DNA of 64,000 nt, from the NCBI RefSeq assembly GCF_039526245.1, contig NZ_BAAAIV010000001.1:124001-188000 (forward strand), given 5' to 3'. Below are positions 7,792-16,804 of this stretch, in pieces. The stretch is from Arthrobacter_H rhombi (GTDB taxonomy: Bacteria > Actinomycetota > Actinomycetes > Actinomycetales > Micrococcaceae). The number at the start of each line of letters is the position of its first letter. Position 1 is the first letter of the stretch. The translations under genes and the position numbers were made by a program. The notes under the pieces are model-generated. The model searched no databases and was not told where the DNA came from. It worked only from the letters and a program-made list of their open reading frames with translations.

Positions 7792-9429
7792 TCAGCCGGC
7801 CAACGAGGGGGATGCCGCCATGAGGGCCCGGGTGTACTCGTGTTGCGGGTCGGCAAAGACCTGTTCGGTGGGGCCGCTCTCCACGATCCGGCCGGCCCGC
7901 ATGACGGCGAGGTCATCGCTGACGTGTCGGACGACAGCCAGGTCGTGCGAAATAAAGAGGTAGCCCAGGCCCAACCGGGATTGCAGGTCATCGAGCAGGT
8001 CGAGGATCTGCGCCTGCACCGAGACGTCCAAAGCGGAGACTGGTTCGTCGCAGATGAGAACCCGGGGTCCGGGGGCCAGGGCACGGGCAATCGCGACCCG
8101 CTGGCGCTGCCCGCCCGAGAGCGTCGAGGGGTGTCGTGCGGCCAACGCGGCATCCAGCCCCACCAGCTCCAGCAGCCCCGCGGGGTCCGCCGCACCGGCG
8201 GGAGCGCTGCCGGTGGTCGCGACCGACAGCGCGTCGGCGAGGATCGCGCCCACGCGTCGCCGCGGGTCGAACGAACTCAGCGGGTCCTGATAGATGGCGC
8301 CCAGCTGGGTCCTCCGGGGGCGTCGGACCGATTCGGGCAGCGGCACCCAGGGCTCGCCGAAGAGCTCCACCGTCCCGGATTCCGGAACATCCAGGCCCAA
8401 CAGCAGCCGCGCCGTCGTGCTCTTGCCTGAACCGGACGCGCCGACCAGTCCCAGGGTGCTGCCCGCGTCGATGCGCAGGCTGACCTGGTCGGCAGCATGT
8501 AGGGTGCCGGCGCCCGGGATGTCGAAGGTGCGGATCAGGTTCCTGGCCTCCAGAACCGGCCCTCCGGTGGACGGTGCGGGTTCTGGTTGGTGGCCTTCCT
8601 GCATGTCCTGCCCGGTGACCAGACCGCCGGTCGGGCCGGTCAGCCGGGTGCCGCGCGGTCGCCCGGCGGGCACGGCGCGCAGCAGCATGCGCGTGTACTC
8701 GTGCTCCGGTGCCCTCAGCACCTGCTTCGTCGGGCCCTGCTCCAGGATCCTGCCGTCGCGCATGATCGCCACCCGGTCCGCGACGGCCGAGACGACCGCC
8801 AGGTCATGGCTGATCAGCAGCAGCGAGGACCCACCGGCCCGCAGGCCGCCGAGCAGGTCCAGGACCTGGGCCTGGGCTTCGGCATCGAGTGCCGTGGTGG
8901 GCTCGTCGGCGATCAGCAGGTCCGGATCCAGCGCCATGGCCGAGGCGATGAGCGCGCGTTGGCGCATGCCCCCGGACAGCTCACCGGCCCGGCGTCCGGC
9001 ATCGGCCGCGTCGAGGCCCATGGATTCCAGCAACCCAGCGACCTTCGCCGCCCGCTCGGTGGGGGACAGGGCGGTATGCAGGCGCAGCGCATCGTCGATT
9101 TCCCGGCCCACGGTCCGCAGCGGATCCAGCGAGACGAGCGCATCCTGCAACACTAGGCCGATCCGTGATCCGCGCAGCCGGCGCCAGGCGCGTTGCCCGG
9201 CCCCGGAGAGGTCGGTCCCGTCGAAGTCCAGGGTCCGCGCGGTGACCCGTGCATCGCGTCCGGCCAGGCCCAACAGGGACCGGGCCGTGACCGACTTGCC
9301 GGAACCGGATTCGCCCACGAGCGCCAGGCATTCGCCGCGGCCGATCTGCAGTGACACGTCCCGGACCACCGTCGTACCGCCAAAACCGACGTCGAGTCCT
9401 TCGACGCGCAACAGGGGAGCGGGGCTCAT
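7792..9429 (-). CDS. Peptide/nickel-type ABC transporter, fused double ATP-binding protein
   Basis: A 545-aa protein with two complete ABC ATPase domains in tandem, equivalent to DppD plus DppF. The first has GESGSGKS, signature LSGGMRQRA and Walker B LLIADEPTTALD. The second has GASGSGKST, LSGGQRQRVAIA and VLICDEPVSALD. It energises import by the two permeases encoded upstream. The ATG at 9429 overlaps the preceding permease stop as ATGA, so translation is probably coupled. Fused ATPases of this kind are common in actinobacteria. It is the last gene of a four-gene leftward operon. The substrate (peptide, nickel or another small molecule) is not determinable. Confidence 0.93.
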   Translation of the reverse strand: MSPAPLLRVEGLDVGFGGTTVVRDVSLQIGRGECLALVGESGSGKSVTARSLLGLAGRDARVTARTLDFDGTDLSGAGQRAWRRLRGSRIGLVLQDALVSLDPLRTVGREIDDALRLHTALSPTERAAKVAGLLESMGLDAADAGRRAGELSGGMRQRALIASAMALDPDLLIADEPTTALDAEAQAQVLDLLGGLRAGGSSLLLISHDLAVVSAVADRVAIMRDGRILEQGPTKQVLRAPEHEYTRMLLRAVPAGRPRGTRLTGPTGGLVTGQDMQEGHQPEPAPSTGGPVLEARNLIRTFDIPGAGTLHAADQVSLRIDAGSTLGLVGASGSGKSTTARLLLGLDVPESGTVELFGEPWVPLPESVRRPRRTQLGAIYQDPLSSFDPRRRVGAILADALSVATTGSAPAGAADPAGLLELVGLDAALAARHPSTLSGGQRQRVAIARALAPGPRVLICDEPVSALDVSVQAQILDLLDDLQSRLGLGYLFISHDLAVVRHVSDDLAVMRAGRIVESGPTEQVFADPQHEYTRALMAASPSLAG

Positions 9430-10289
9430 GCTCCCACCGCCCGGCGTTGCAGGGCACGGCCCAGCACGGTGCTCGAGGCCGCCGTGGCGACGATCGCCAG
9501 CCCCGGGAAGAACGTCATCCACCAGACGAACCCCAGATAGGTGCGTCCCGCGGCGAGCATCGCCCCCCATTCCGGTGCCGGTGGCGCCTCACCGAGCCCC
9601 AGGAAGCTCAGCGCCGACGCCCACACCACTGCCTGGCCGATGCCCAGGGTGGCCAGCACCATCACCGGACCCAGCGCGTTGGGCAACAGGTGCCGGGCCA
9701 GGATCCGGGCGGGGGAGTGCCCGAGTACCCGGGCCGCCTCGATCATCGGCGAGGTGCGCAACGCGCGGACCTGTGTGCGGATGATCCGGGCGTATCCCGG
9801 GGCCGTGGACAACCCGACCGCGACGATCGTGGTCGCCACCCCCGGACCCGCCAACGCGATGAAGACCAACGCCAACAACAACCCGGGCAACGCCAGCAGG
9901 ACCTCGACGATGCGCCCGACCCCGGCATCGAGCCACCGGCCACCCAGCCCGGCAGCCAGGCCCAGCACCAGCGCCAGACCCAGCCCCAGGGCGGTGGCCG
10001 CGGCGCCGATCAGCAATGAGGGCCGTGCACCATGGACGATGCGCGCATAGATGTCACGGCCCGACTCGTCGGTGCCCAGCCAATGCGCGCCGGACGGGCC
10101 GCGGAAGGCAGCCGCCGGGTCGATGGCCAGCGGATCGGTCGGTGCCAGCCAGCCGGGCACCAGCGTGGCCACCACCAGGAACAGTGCAGCGAGGGCAGCC
10201 AGTGCGGGCAGCACGGCGCCGGCCCGCAGCCAGCCGACCGGCGGGCGCCGCCGCAGCGTGCCGCCGCGGCGGGCTGGACCCTGGCTCAT
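9426..10289 (-). CDS. Peptide/nickel-type ABC transporter permease (DppC-like)
   Basis: A 287-aa inner-membrane permease with an N-terminal transmembrane helix, the DppC-type segment HWLGTDESGRDIYARIVHGAR and the EAA coupling loop near IEAARVLGHSPARILARHLLPN. About five to six hydrophobic segments are visible. It partners the upstream DppB-like permease. The start is either ATG 10289 or GTG 10298; the GTG overlaps the upstream stop (GTGA), which would favour coupled translation and add three residues. Confidence 0.92.
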   Translation of the reverse strand: MSQGPARRGGTLRRRPPVGWLRAGAVLPALAALAALFLVVATLVPGWLAPTDPLAIDPAAAFRGPSGAHWLGTDESGRDIYARIVHGARPSLLIGAAATALGLGLALVLGLAAGLGGRWLDAGVGRIVEVLLALPGLLLALVFIALAGPGVATTIVAVGLSTAPGYARIIRTQVRALRTSPMIEAARVLGHSPARILARHLLPNALGPVMVLATLGIGQAVVWASALSFLGLGEAPPAPEWGAMLAAGRTYLGFVWWMTFFPGLAIVATAASSTVLGRALQRRAVGA

Positions 10290-10294
10290 GCCGC

Positions 10295-11314
10295 TCACCG
10301 GTCCCTGGTCCGCGGGTCGATGGCCCGTTCGGCCAGATCGGAGACGGCCATGACCAGCACGTAGGCCAACGCCGAGACCAGCGCCACCCCGGTGACCACG
10401 GGGACGTCGCGCAGGGTCACCGCCTGCAGCAGGCTGCGTCCCAGGCCCGGCCGGGCGAAGATCGATTCGACGACGACGGCCCCGGAAACCAGCGATCCGA
10501 GAGCCCACCCGGACAGGGCGACCCCGGGTAGCGCAGCATGACGCAGCGCATGACGGAGCACGACGCCGGTCTCCGACTCCCCGCGGGCCCGCGCCGAGAG
10601 CGCAAAGGGGGAATTCATGGCGGTGAGCATCGATTCGCGCATCACCTGGCCCAGGAACCCGGCCAGCGGCAACGCCAGCGTGATGACCGGCATGACCAGC
10701 CCCGCCACGGTGCCATTGCTCACCGGCGGCAGCCACCCCCACGCGGTGGAGAAGAGCAGCACCAGCACCGAGCCGAGCCAGAAATGCGGCACCGAGGCGG
10801 CGGCGATCTCCAGCGCCGAACCGACCACCGCTGCACCGCGGCCGCCCAGCCCGGACCAGAGCGCCAACCCCAGCGCCAACACCCAGGCCAGCACCCACGC
10901 GCCGACGGCCAAACCCAACGTGCCCGGCAGCTGGTCGCCGAGCAACTGCGTCACCGGAACCTTGAGCGCATACGAGGTGCCCAGATCCCCGGTGGCCAGC
11001 CGACCCACCTGGGAGAGGTACTGCACCCACAGCGGTTGGTCGAGCCCGTACTCGGTCCGGGCCGCCTCCAACGCGGCGGCGGAGGCCTGCGATCCGGGAC
11101 CGCCCATGATGGCCTCGGCCGGGTCCCCGGGGATGAGCCGGATGGCCAGGAAGATCAGCGTCGCCACGGCCCACAGCACGAACACCGCGGAACCGATCCG
11201 GCGCACCAGCCAGAGCCCGGCGGAGCGCCAGCGCCCGGTGCCGGGCACGACGGCGGTGCCTCCCGGGCGCGGAAACCCGCCACCGGAGGAGCCGAAGAAT
11301 GCCGTCTCAGCCAT
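10295..11314 (-). CDS. Peptide/nickel-type ABC transporter permease (DppB-like)
   Basis: A 339-aa permease with a non-conserved ~30-residue N-terminal extension, then the DppB hallmark of a first helix followed by IRLIPGDPAEAIMG and a region ending YGLDQPLWVQYLSQVGRLATGDLG. The EAA loop resembles ARARGESETGVVLRHALRHA. About six transmembrane segments. It begins 15 bp after the binding-protein gene ends, as expected for one operon. Confidence 0.92.
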   Translation of the reverse strand: MAETAFFGSSGGGFPRPGGTAVVPGTGRWRSAGLWLVRRIGSAVFVLWAVATLIFLAIRLIPGDPAEAIMGGPGSQASAAALEAARTEYGLDQPLWVQYLSQVGRLATGDLGTSYALKVPVTQLLGDQLPGTLGLAVGAWVLAWVLALGLALWSGLGGRGAAVVGSALEIAAASVPHFWLGSVLVLLFSTAWGWLPPVSNGTVAGLVMPVITLALPLAGFLGQVMRESMLTAMNSPFALSARARGESETGVVLRHALRHAALPGVALSGWALGSLVSGAVVVESIFARPGLGRSLLQAVTLRDVPVVTGVALVSALAYVLVMAVSDLAERAIDPRTRDR

Positions 11315-11329
11315 GCGCCGCCGTCGTGC

Positions 11330-13000
11330 CTAGTTCTTCAGCCAGGTGTCGTGGAAGGTGGGGGAGGCCACCGCGGTGGTGGCTCCGACCCCCTGCAGCT
11401 TCTGGCCGTAGAGGAAGTGGTTCTGCTGGTCGTAGAGCGGCAGGATGTAATAGCCGCCGAGCACGATCTGCTGGGCCTGCGTGTACTTGTCCTGGCGCTC
11501 CTGCTGGTCGGTGGTGGCGTTGGCGGCATCGAGCAGCGCGTCCAGCTTCTGGTCCTTCACCTGGGCGTGGTTGGAGAAGTAGCCGGAGGGGGCCGGGACG
11601 GTGTTGGAGCTGTGGAACAACGTGCGCAGCACGTCGGGGCCCACCTTGGTGTAGGGGGCGGAGACCAGATCGTACTGGTTCTCCCCGAGCACGCCGTACC
11701 AGCTGGAGAGGTCCAGCAGATCCAGCTTGACCTCGAAACCCGCCTCCTTGGCGGTGGCCTGCAGCTGCTGGAAGAGCGACTGCTCGGCCGGCACCGACTG
11801 GTTGGTGCTCACGGGGAAGGCCAGCGTCAGGCGCTTGCCGTCCTTCGTGCGGTACCCGGCGGCGTCGCGCTTCTCCCACCCTGCCTCATCGAGCAGCCGG
11901 TTGGCCGCGTCCAGGTCGCGGCCGAAGAGCTGTTCATCGGAGTAGCCCATCGGCTCGACGCTGGACAGTGCCGAGTAGGAGCGCTGTGCGGTATCGAAGA
12001 ACAGGGAGGAGATGCCGTCGTTGACGTTGACCGCGCGGACGAACGCCTCGCGGACCTTTTCATCGTTGAAGGGTGCCTTGGAGGAGTTCAGCTCGATCCG
12101 GTTGGAGGCGCCCGGACGCGGGGCGTCGAGGTGCCCGATGGTCCCGGAGGTTTCGGCGGTCTTGATGGTGTCCGGCTGCGCGTTGTCGATGATGTCCACC
12201 GTGCCGGACTGCAGGGCCGCGTAACGGGTGGCCGCCTCCGGGATGAACTTCCAGGTGATGCCCTGCAGATACGCGGGGCCGTCGTGGCCGGCGCCCTGCA
12301 CGGGAGGGGTGTAGTCCTCATTGCGGGTCAGCTCGACGGACTCCTGCTTGGTCCACTTCGTGACCGTGAAGGGTCCGGTGCCCACCGGGGAGGCGCAGTT
12401 CTCGGCCTGGCTGCGTTTCAGGGCCTTCGCCGATTCGATGGCAACCCACGGCATCGAGAACGATTCGAGCAGCGCCGAATCCGGGGCCGAGAGGTTCAGT
12501 TTCAGCGTCGTGTCGTCCACGACGTCCATGGTCTTGATCTTCGCCACGGCCAGGTAGCCGGTGGAGGAGGCGGTATCGGGGTCCTGCAGGTGCTTGATGT
12601 TCGCCTTCACCGTGGCGGCGTCCAGCGCGGTCCCGTCGGTGAAGGTGATCCCGTCGCGCAGCTTCAGCGTCCAGGTCCTGCCATCGGCGGAGGCCTCGGC
12701 CCCGGAGGCCAGCCACGGGACGATCTTCCCGTCGTCGTCCTTGGTGTACAGGGTCTCGAGGTACTGCCCGGCCAGCAGCGCCTGCGGGTAGTTCCCGCCC
12801 ACATGCGGGTCCAGGCAGGTCGGCTCGGCATCGCCGGAAGCGTAGACCATCGTGCCGCCGCTGACCGGATCGCCGGCAGCCGACTCATCCCCGGAGCCGC
12901 CCTGGCCTCCGGAACCGGCACATCCGGCCAACAGGAGTGAGGCGGCGAGCAGGGCCGCCACCGTGGTGGCCGGGCGTGCGGAACGGGGGAATGCGGGCAT
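11330..13000 (-). CDS. Peptide/nickel-type ABC transporter substrate-binding lipoprotein
   Basis: A 556-aa solute-binding protein of the SBP_bac_5 (DppA/OppA/NikA) fold. The signal peptide ends in LLLAGC (Cys about residue 26), so the protein is anchored outside the membrane. Family motifs include the LASGAEASADGRTWTLKLRDG stretch near the start of the binding domain. I set the start at ATG 13000, which has GAGGAAG 7-8 nt upstream; the frame stays open further upstream but that part looks non-coding. It is the first gene of the four-gene operon and sets ligand specificity, which is unknown. Confidence 0.93.
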   Translation of the reverse strand: MPAFPRSARPATTVAALLAASLLLAGCAGSGGQGGSGDESAAGDPVSGGTMVYASGDAEPTCLDPHVGGNYPQALLAGQYLETLYTKDDDGKIVPWLASGAEASADGRTWTLKLRDGITFTDGTALDAATVKANIKHLQDPDTASSTGYLAVAKIKTMDVVDDTTLKLNLSAPDSALLESFSMPWVAIESAKALKRSQAENCASPVGTGPFTVTKWTKQESVELTRNEDYTPPVQGAGHDGPAYLQGITWKFIPEAATRYAALQSGTVDIIDNAQPDTIKTAETSGTIGHLDAPRPGASNRIELNSSKAPFNDEKVREAFVRAVNVNDGISSLFFDTAQRSYSALSSVEPMGYSDEQLFGRDLDAANRLLDEAGWEKRDAAGYRTKDGKRLTLAFPVSTNQSVPAEQSLFQQLQATAKEAGFEVKLDLLDLSSWYGVLGENQYDLVSAPYTKVGPDVLRTLFHSSNTVPAPSGYFSNHAQVKDQKLDALLDAANATTDQQERQDKYTQAQQIVLGGYYILPLYDQQNHFLYGQKLQGVGATTAVASPTFHDTWLKN

Positions 13001-13113
13001 GGCTGACTTCCTCGACAGATGCTGGTGGCCGGCAACCCGGGTGGGGTCGGCGACCTGGCGGTGCGGTGCGGTGTGGCGGTGGCGCGCTGTTGTGGTGCGC
13101 TGAGCGCCCCACC

Positions 13114-13119
13114 ATCCTA
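13114..13119 (-). promoter_or_regulatory. Candidate -10 box for the peptide ABC operon
   Basis: TAGGAT on the minus strand, about 115 nt before the binding-protein ATG at 13000. The leader it would create is GC-rich and contains short GCGGT tandem units at about 13058-13082. No attenuator or riboswitch is convincing. The region 13001-13211 holds the divergent starts of this operon and the symporter. Confidence 0.4.
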
Positions 13120-13211
13120 GTCCAGCGCGGTGCCCCGCGCCGTGGCGCCCGTCATGTCCCGGCGGGAGCGTGCAGGTCACAATTACCCGCAGTGGCAGGG
13201 CCTTTGGAATC

Positions 13212-14240
13212 ATGTTGCCCATGTCAACGACTCCAGAAGAAGAAGACGGGCCAGGCGCCCGCTCGACGGCCACGTCCCAGCGGACGCCCGCCGTCACCGC
13301 CCCCGACGCCGCCGAGGAGCGCAGCGCCCGGGTGGCCGTCACGCTGTTCCCGCTGCTGATCCTCGCCGGCGGGGCGATCGCCCTGTTCCTGCCCGCACCG
13401 TTTTTGGGCTGGGCGACGTTCATCAACCCGGGCCTGATGCTCATCATGTTCGGCATGGGCCTGACCCTGACGCTGCCCGACTTCTCCCTGGTGATCCGCC
13501 AGCCGCTGCCGGTGCTGCTGGGCGTGGTCGCCCAGTACGTGATCATGCCGCTGGCCGGCCTGGGCGTCTCGACGGTGCTGGGCTTGTCGCCGGCCCTGGC
13601 CGCCGGCGTCATCCTGGTCGGCTGCGCCCCCGGTGGCACGGCGTCGAACGTGGTCACCTACCTGGCCAAGGGCGACGTCGCCCTGTCGGTGACCATGACG
13701 AGCGTCTCGACGCTCATCGCCCCGATCTTCACCCCGCTGCTCACCCTCTGGCTGGCCGGGCAGTACCTGCCGGTCGACGCCGGGTCCATGGCCCTGTCGA
13801 TCGTGCAGATCGTGCTCGTGCCCGTGGTGCTGGGCCTGGTCGTGCGGATGGCGGCGCCGAAGCTGGTCGCCGCGGTGATCCCCGCCCTGCCCTGGGTCTC
13901 GGTCCTGGCGATCACGTTCGTGGTCATCGCCGTCGTCGCCGGCAGCGCCGCGGCGATCTTCAGCGCCGGTCTGTTGATTCTGGCAGCGGTCATCCTGCAC
14001 AACGGGCTGGGCTACCTGCTCGGCTACGGCGCCGCCAAGCTGTTCCGCCTGCCCATCCCCTCGCGGCGCACCATGGCCATCGAGGTCGGCATGCAGAACT
14101 CCGGCCTCGCCGCCGGGCTGGCCAAGACCTACTTCGCCCCCGAGGCGGCCCTGCCCGGCGCGGTGTTCTCCGTCTGGCACAACGTCTCGGGCGCCATCCT
14201 GGCGGCCATCTGGCGGCGCAGCAGCTCCAACGCCAGGTAG
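13212..14240 (+). CDS. Bile acid:sodium symporter (BASS) family transporter
   Basis: A 342-aa integral membrane protein with about nine to ten helices after a ~40-residue polar N-terminus. Family hallmarks are VGCAPGGTASNVVTYLAKGD, the conserved Gly/Thr-rich motif of the sodium-binding region, and EVGMQNSGLAAGLA in the second repeat. It is probably a sodium-coupled importer of an organic anion. Bacterial homologues carry diverse substrates such as pantoate or keto acids, so the ligand is open. Possible starts are ATG 13212, with a weak GGA upstream, or ATG 13221. It is a single gene, with a strong terminator shared with the convergent sugar operon. Confidence 0.9.
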   Translation: MLPMSTTPEEEDGPGARSTATSQRTPAVTAPDAAEERSARVAVTLFPLLILAGGAIALFLPAPFLGWATFINPGLMLIMFGMGLTLTLPDFSLVIRQPLPVLLGVVAQYVIMPLAGLGVSTVLGLSPALAAGVILVGCAPGGTASNVVTYLAKGDVALSVTMTSVSTLIAPIFTPLLTLWLAGQYLPVDAGSMALSIVQIVLVPVVLGLVVRMAAPKLVAAVIPALPWVSVLAITFVVIAVVAGSAAAIFSAGLLILAAVILHNGLGYLLGYGAAKLFRLPIPSRRTMAIEVGMQNSGLAAGLAKTYFAPEAALPGAVFSVWHNVSGAILAAIWRRSSSNAR

Positions 14241-14273
14241 CCGCAGGGACCCGGAGCGGGGACCGGGCATGAA

Positions 14274-14321
14274 AAGGAGGGAGTACGACGGCGGATCATC
14301 CCGCCGTCGTACTCCCTCCTT
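14274..14321 (+). terminator. Perfect 21-bp hairpin, bidirectional terminator
   Basis: Arms 14274-14294 and 14301-14321 are perfectly complementary over 21 bp around ATCATC. It lies between the convergent symporter gene and the sugar operon, and the arm edges provide AA/TT ends in both directions. Its inner 16 nt, GGGAGTACGACGGCGG, recurs at 27431-27446. Confidence 0.85.
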
Positions 14322-14340
14322 CGTGCGTGGTGCTGTGGTG

Positions 14341-15444
14341 CTACTTGGTGATCGGGCCGAGCACCGGATCGTTCTTGTAGGCTTCCTTCACGTTGGCCTG
14401 GGTGACGATCTGGGGCTTGAGCAGGTAGGCCGGAACGGTCTTGACGCCGTTGTCGTAGGACTTCTCGTCGTTGACCTCGACCTTCTTGCCCGCCTGCAGG
14501 TCCTTGACCATGGTGGAGGCGTGCTCCACCAGGGCGCGGGTGTCCTTGTTGATGGTCGAGTACTGCACGCCCTTCATGATGGACTTCACCGATTCGACCT
14601 CGGAGTCCTGACCGGTGACGATCGGGGTCTCCTTGCCGGCTGCCTTGACCGAGGTCAGTGCGGCGCGGGCCAGGGTGTCATTCGGGGAAAGGATGCCGTC
14701 GAGCTTCTTGGAGCCGGTGTAGGTACCGGTCAAGATGGTGTCCATGCGCTTCTGGGCGTTTTCGGCCTTCCAGCCCTGGGTGACTGCCTGCTTGAAGGAG
14801 GTCTGGCCGGAACCGACCTTGAGCGTTCCGTCGTCGATCTTCGGCTTCAGCACGTCCATGGCGCCGTCGAAGAACACCTGGGCGTTGGCGTCGTCGGGGG
14901 ATCCGGCGAGCAGCTCGATGTTGTAGGGGCCGTTGCCCTTCTTTTCCTTCAACCCGTCCAGCAGCGCCTGGCCCTGCAGCTGGCCGACCTTGAAGTTGTC
15001 GTAGGCCACGTAGTAGTCCACGTCCTTGGTGTTCAGCAGCAGCCGGTCATAGGCGATGACCGTGGCGCCGGCTTCCTTCGCGGCCTTGAGCTGGTTGCCC
15101 AGCTGCGCACCGTCGATGGCGCCGACGATGATGACCTTGGCACCCTTGGAGACCATGGCGTTGATCTGGTTCTGCTGTTCGGCCACGCCGCCGTTGGCGA
15201 ACTGGACGTCGGGCTTGAAGCCGGCATCCTTGAGGTCCTTGTTGAACAGATTCTCCGCCAGGACCCAGTTCTCACTGGTCTTCTGCGGCAGGGCGACACC
15301 GATGGTGGCTCCCTCGTCGAACCCGGAGGCGGAGGAGTCCGCGCCGGCATCGGTGTTGGCATCCTGGCGGCCGCAGCCGGTCAGGGCCATCGCGGCAATC
15401 GCGGTCACGGCCGCGAGCTTGGTTGCCTTGCCCATGATTTTCAT
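14341..15444 (-). CDS. chvE: Sugar ABC transporter substrate-binding lipoprotein, ChvE-like
   Basis: A 367-aa periplasmic-binding-protein-I fold protein with lipobox MALTGC (Cys about residue 23). It then has TIGVALPQKTSENWVLAEN and NGGVAEQQNQINAMVSKGAKV, typical of the ChvE/XylF multiple-monosaccharide binding group. TGQDSEVESVKSIMKG near the C-terminus is also typical. Likely ligands are glucose, galactose, xylose or arabinose. The start ATG 15444 has AAAAGGGAAAA upstream. It is the last gene of the ROK-mmsA-mmsB-chvE order, 41 bp after the permease; having the binding protein last is a slightly unusual order. Confidence 0.93.
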   Translation of the reverse strand: MKIMGKATKLAAVTAIAAMALTGCGRQDANTDAGADSSASGFDEGATIGVALPQKTSENWVLAENLFNKDLKDAGFKPDVQFANGGVAEQQNQINAMVSKGAKVIIVGAIDGAQLGNQLKAAKEAGATVIAYDRLLLNTKDVDYYVAYDNFKVGQLQGQALLDGLKEKKGNGPYNIELLAGSPDDANAQVFFDGAMDVLKPKIDDGTLKVGSGQTSFKQAVTQGWKAENAQKRMDTILTGTYTGSKKLDGILSPNDTLARAALTSVKAAGKETPIVTGQDSEVESVKSIMKGVQYSTINKDTRALVEHASTMVKDLQAGKKVEVNDEKSYDNGVKTVPAYLLKPQIVTQANVKEAYKNDPVLGPITK

Positions 15445-15485
15445 TGTTTTCCCTTTTCTGGTGTGAGAGGTGGAGCAGGTGGGTT

Positions 15486-16754
15486 TCAGGCCCCGGTGGG
15501 GATCTTTTCCTTGGCGGATTCGACAGCGTCCGCCTGGGGTTTGTTCTTGGTGAGCAGCCCGCGGGAGAGCATGCCGGTGATGGACGGCTTGCCCTGGGAC
15601 TTGTTGTAGACGTCGAATGCGACGGCGGCCAGGAGCACGAGGCCCTTGATGATCTGGGTGGCGTCGGCTCCGACGCCGAGCAGCTGCAGTCCGTTGTTCA
15701 GCACGGCCATGACGAGGCCACCGATGATGGAGCCGACGACGGTGCCGACACCGCCGGTGACCGCTGCGCCGCCGATGAAGACGGCTGCGATGGCGTCCAG
15801 CTCCCACATGTTGCCGTCCGAGGGGCCGGAAGCAGTGGAGCGGGCCACGAAGATCATGCCGGCCAGGCCGGCCAGGATGGCCATGTTCATCATGACCATG
15901 AAGTTGACCTTCTTGGAGCGCACGCCGGAGAGTTCCGCAGCGTGGCGGTTGCCGCCGACGGCGTAGATGTGGCGGCCGAAGACGGTGCGCGAGGAGATGA
16001 AGCCGTAGATGAGCACCAGCACGATGAGGATGATGCCCGGGATCGGCAGCGAGGTGCCGGGACGGCCGGTGGCGAAGAGGTACGTGGCGTAGAGGATGGC
16101 CGCGCTGATCAGGGTCAGCTTGGTGATCTGCACCCACATCGGGGACACGACGGCTCCGAGGCGCTGGGCCTTGGCCCGGCCGCGCAGCCCCATGATGACG
16201 ACGAAGGCCGCGGTGGCCAGTCCCAACAGGAGGGTGAGGTTGTTGTACCCGGTGTTGGGCCCGACCTCCGGCAGGTAGCCGGCGCCGATGTACTGGAAGT
16301 CCTCGGGGACCGGGATGGTGTTGGACTTGCCGACGAACTGGTTCAGTCCGCGGAAGAGCATCATGCCGGCCAGGGTCACGATGAAGGCCGGGATGCCGAC
16401 GTAGGCGACCCAGAATCCCTGCCAGGCACCGATGACGGCGCCCAGGGCCAGGCCCAGCAGGACACCGGCCCACCAGGGAAGGCCCCAGTCGCGGATGGCC
16501 AGGGCCACGGTGACGCCGACGAAGGCGGCGATGGATCCGACGGAGAGGTCGATGTGTCCGGCGATGATGACCAGCACCATGCCGATGGCCAGGATGAGGA
16601 TGTAGGCGTTGCCGTTGAGCAGGTTCATCAGGTTGCCGGAGGTCAGGGTCACGCCCTCGGTCATGATCTGGAAGAAGACCACCAGGGCCACCAGTGCGAA
16701 GATCATGCCGAATTGGCGGGTGTTGCCGCCAAAGAGCTGCTTGATCGCGTTCAT
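15486..16754 (-). CDS. mmsB: Multiple-monosaccharide ABC transporter permease
   Basis: A 422-aa permease of the RbsC/XylH/GguB family with about ten to eleven helices. Diagnostic stretches are the AGHIDLSVGSIAAFVG coupling segment and FGRHIYAVGGNRHAAELSGV. The long C-terminus past the last helix is polar and Lys-rich. It forms the membrane channel for the ChvE-like binding protein and the double ATPase. It lies between those two genes with gaps of 41 and 50 bp. Confidence 0.94.
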   Translation of the reverse strand: MNAIKQLFGGNTRQFGMIFALVALVVFFQIMTEGVTLTSGNLMNLLNGNAYILILAIGMVLVIIAGHIDLSVGSIAAFVGVTVALAIRDWGLPWWAGVLLGLALGAVIGAWQGFWVAYVGIPAFIVTLAGMMLFRGLNQFVGKSNTIPVPEDFQYIGAGYLPEVGPNTGYNNLTLLLGLATAAFVVIMGLRGRAKAQRLGAVVSPMWVQITKLTLISAAILYATYLFATGRPGTSLPIPGIILIVLVLIYGFISSRTVFGRHIYAVGGNRHAAELSGVRSKKVNFMVMMNMAILAGLAGMIFVARSTASGPSDGNMWELDAIAAVFIGGAAVTGGVGTVVGSIIGGLVMAVLNNGLQLLGVGADATQIIKGLVLLAAVAFDVYNKSQGKPSITGMLSRGLLTKNKPQADAVESAKEKIPTGA

Positions 16755-16804
16755 TGTATTGTTCCTTGGTTCGCGGGGTCAGTGGGTCGGGCCGGCCGGG
16801 TGGC

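Noticed and set aside
10538..12940. 800-codon open frame antisense to the peptide ABC genes
   Set aside because: It spans two well-identified genes on the other strand and encodes Arg/Gly/Gln-rich nonsense.
13058..13082. Short GCGGT-type tandem repeat as a mobile or phase-variable element
   Set aside because: Only a few imperfect units in GC-rich DNA; nothing to support slippage or function.
13001..13211. His/Pro-rich leader peptide (attenuator) ahead of the peptide ABC operon
   Set aside because: A minus-strand frame from 13115 contains several His codons, but it has no ribosome site, overlaps the -10 box and shows no terminator/antiterminator pair.
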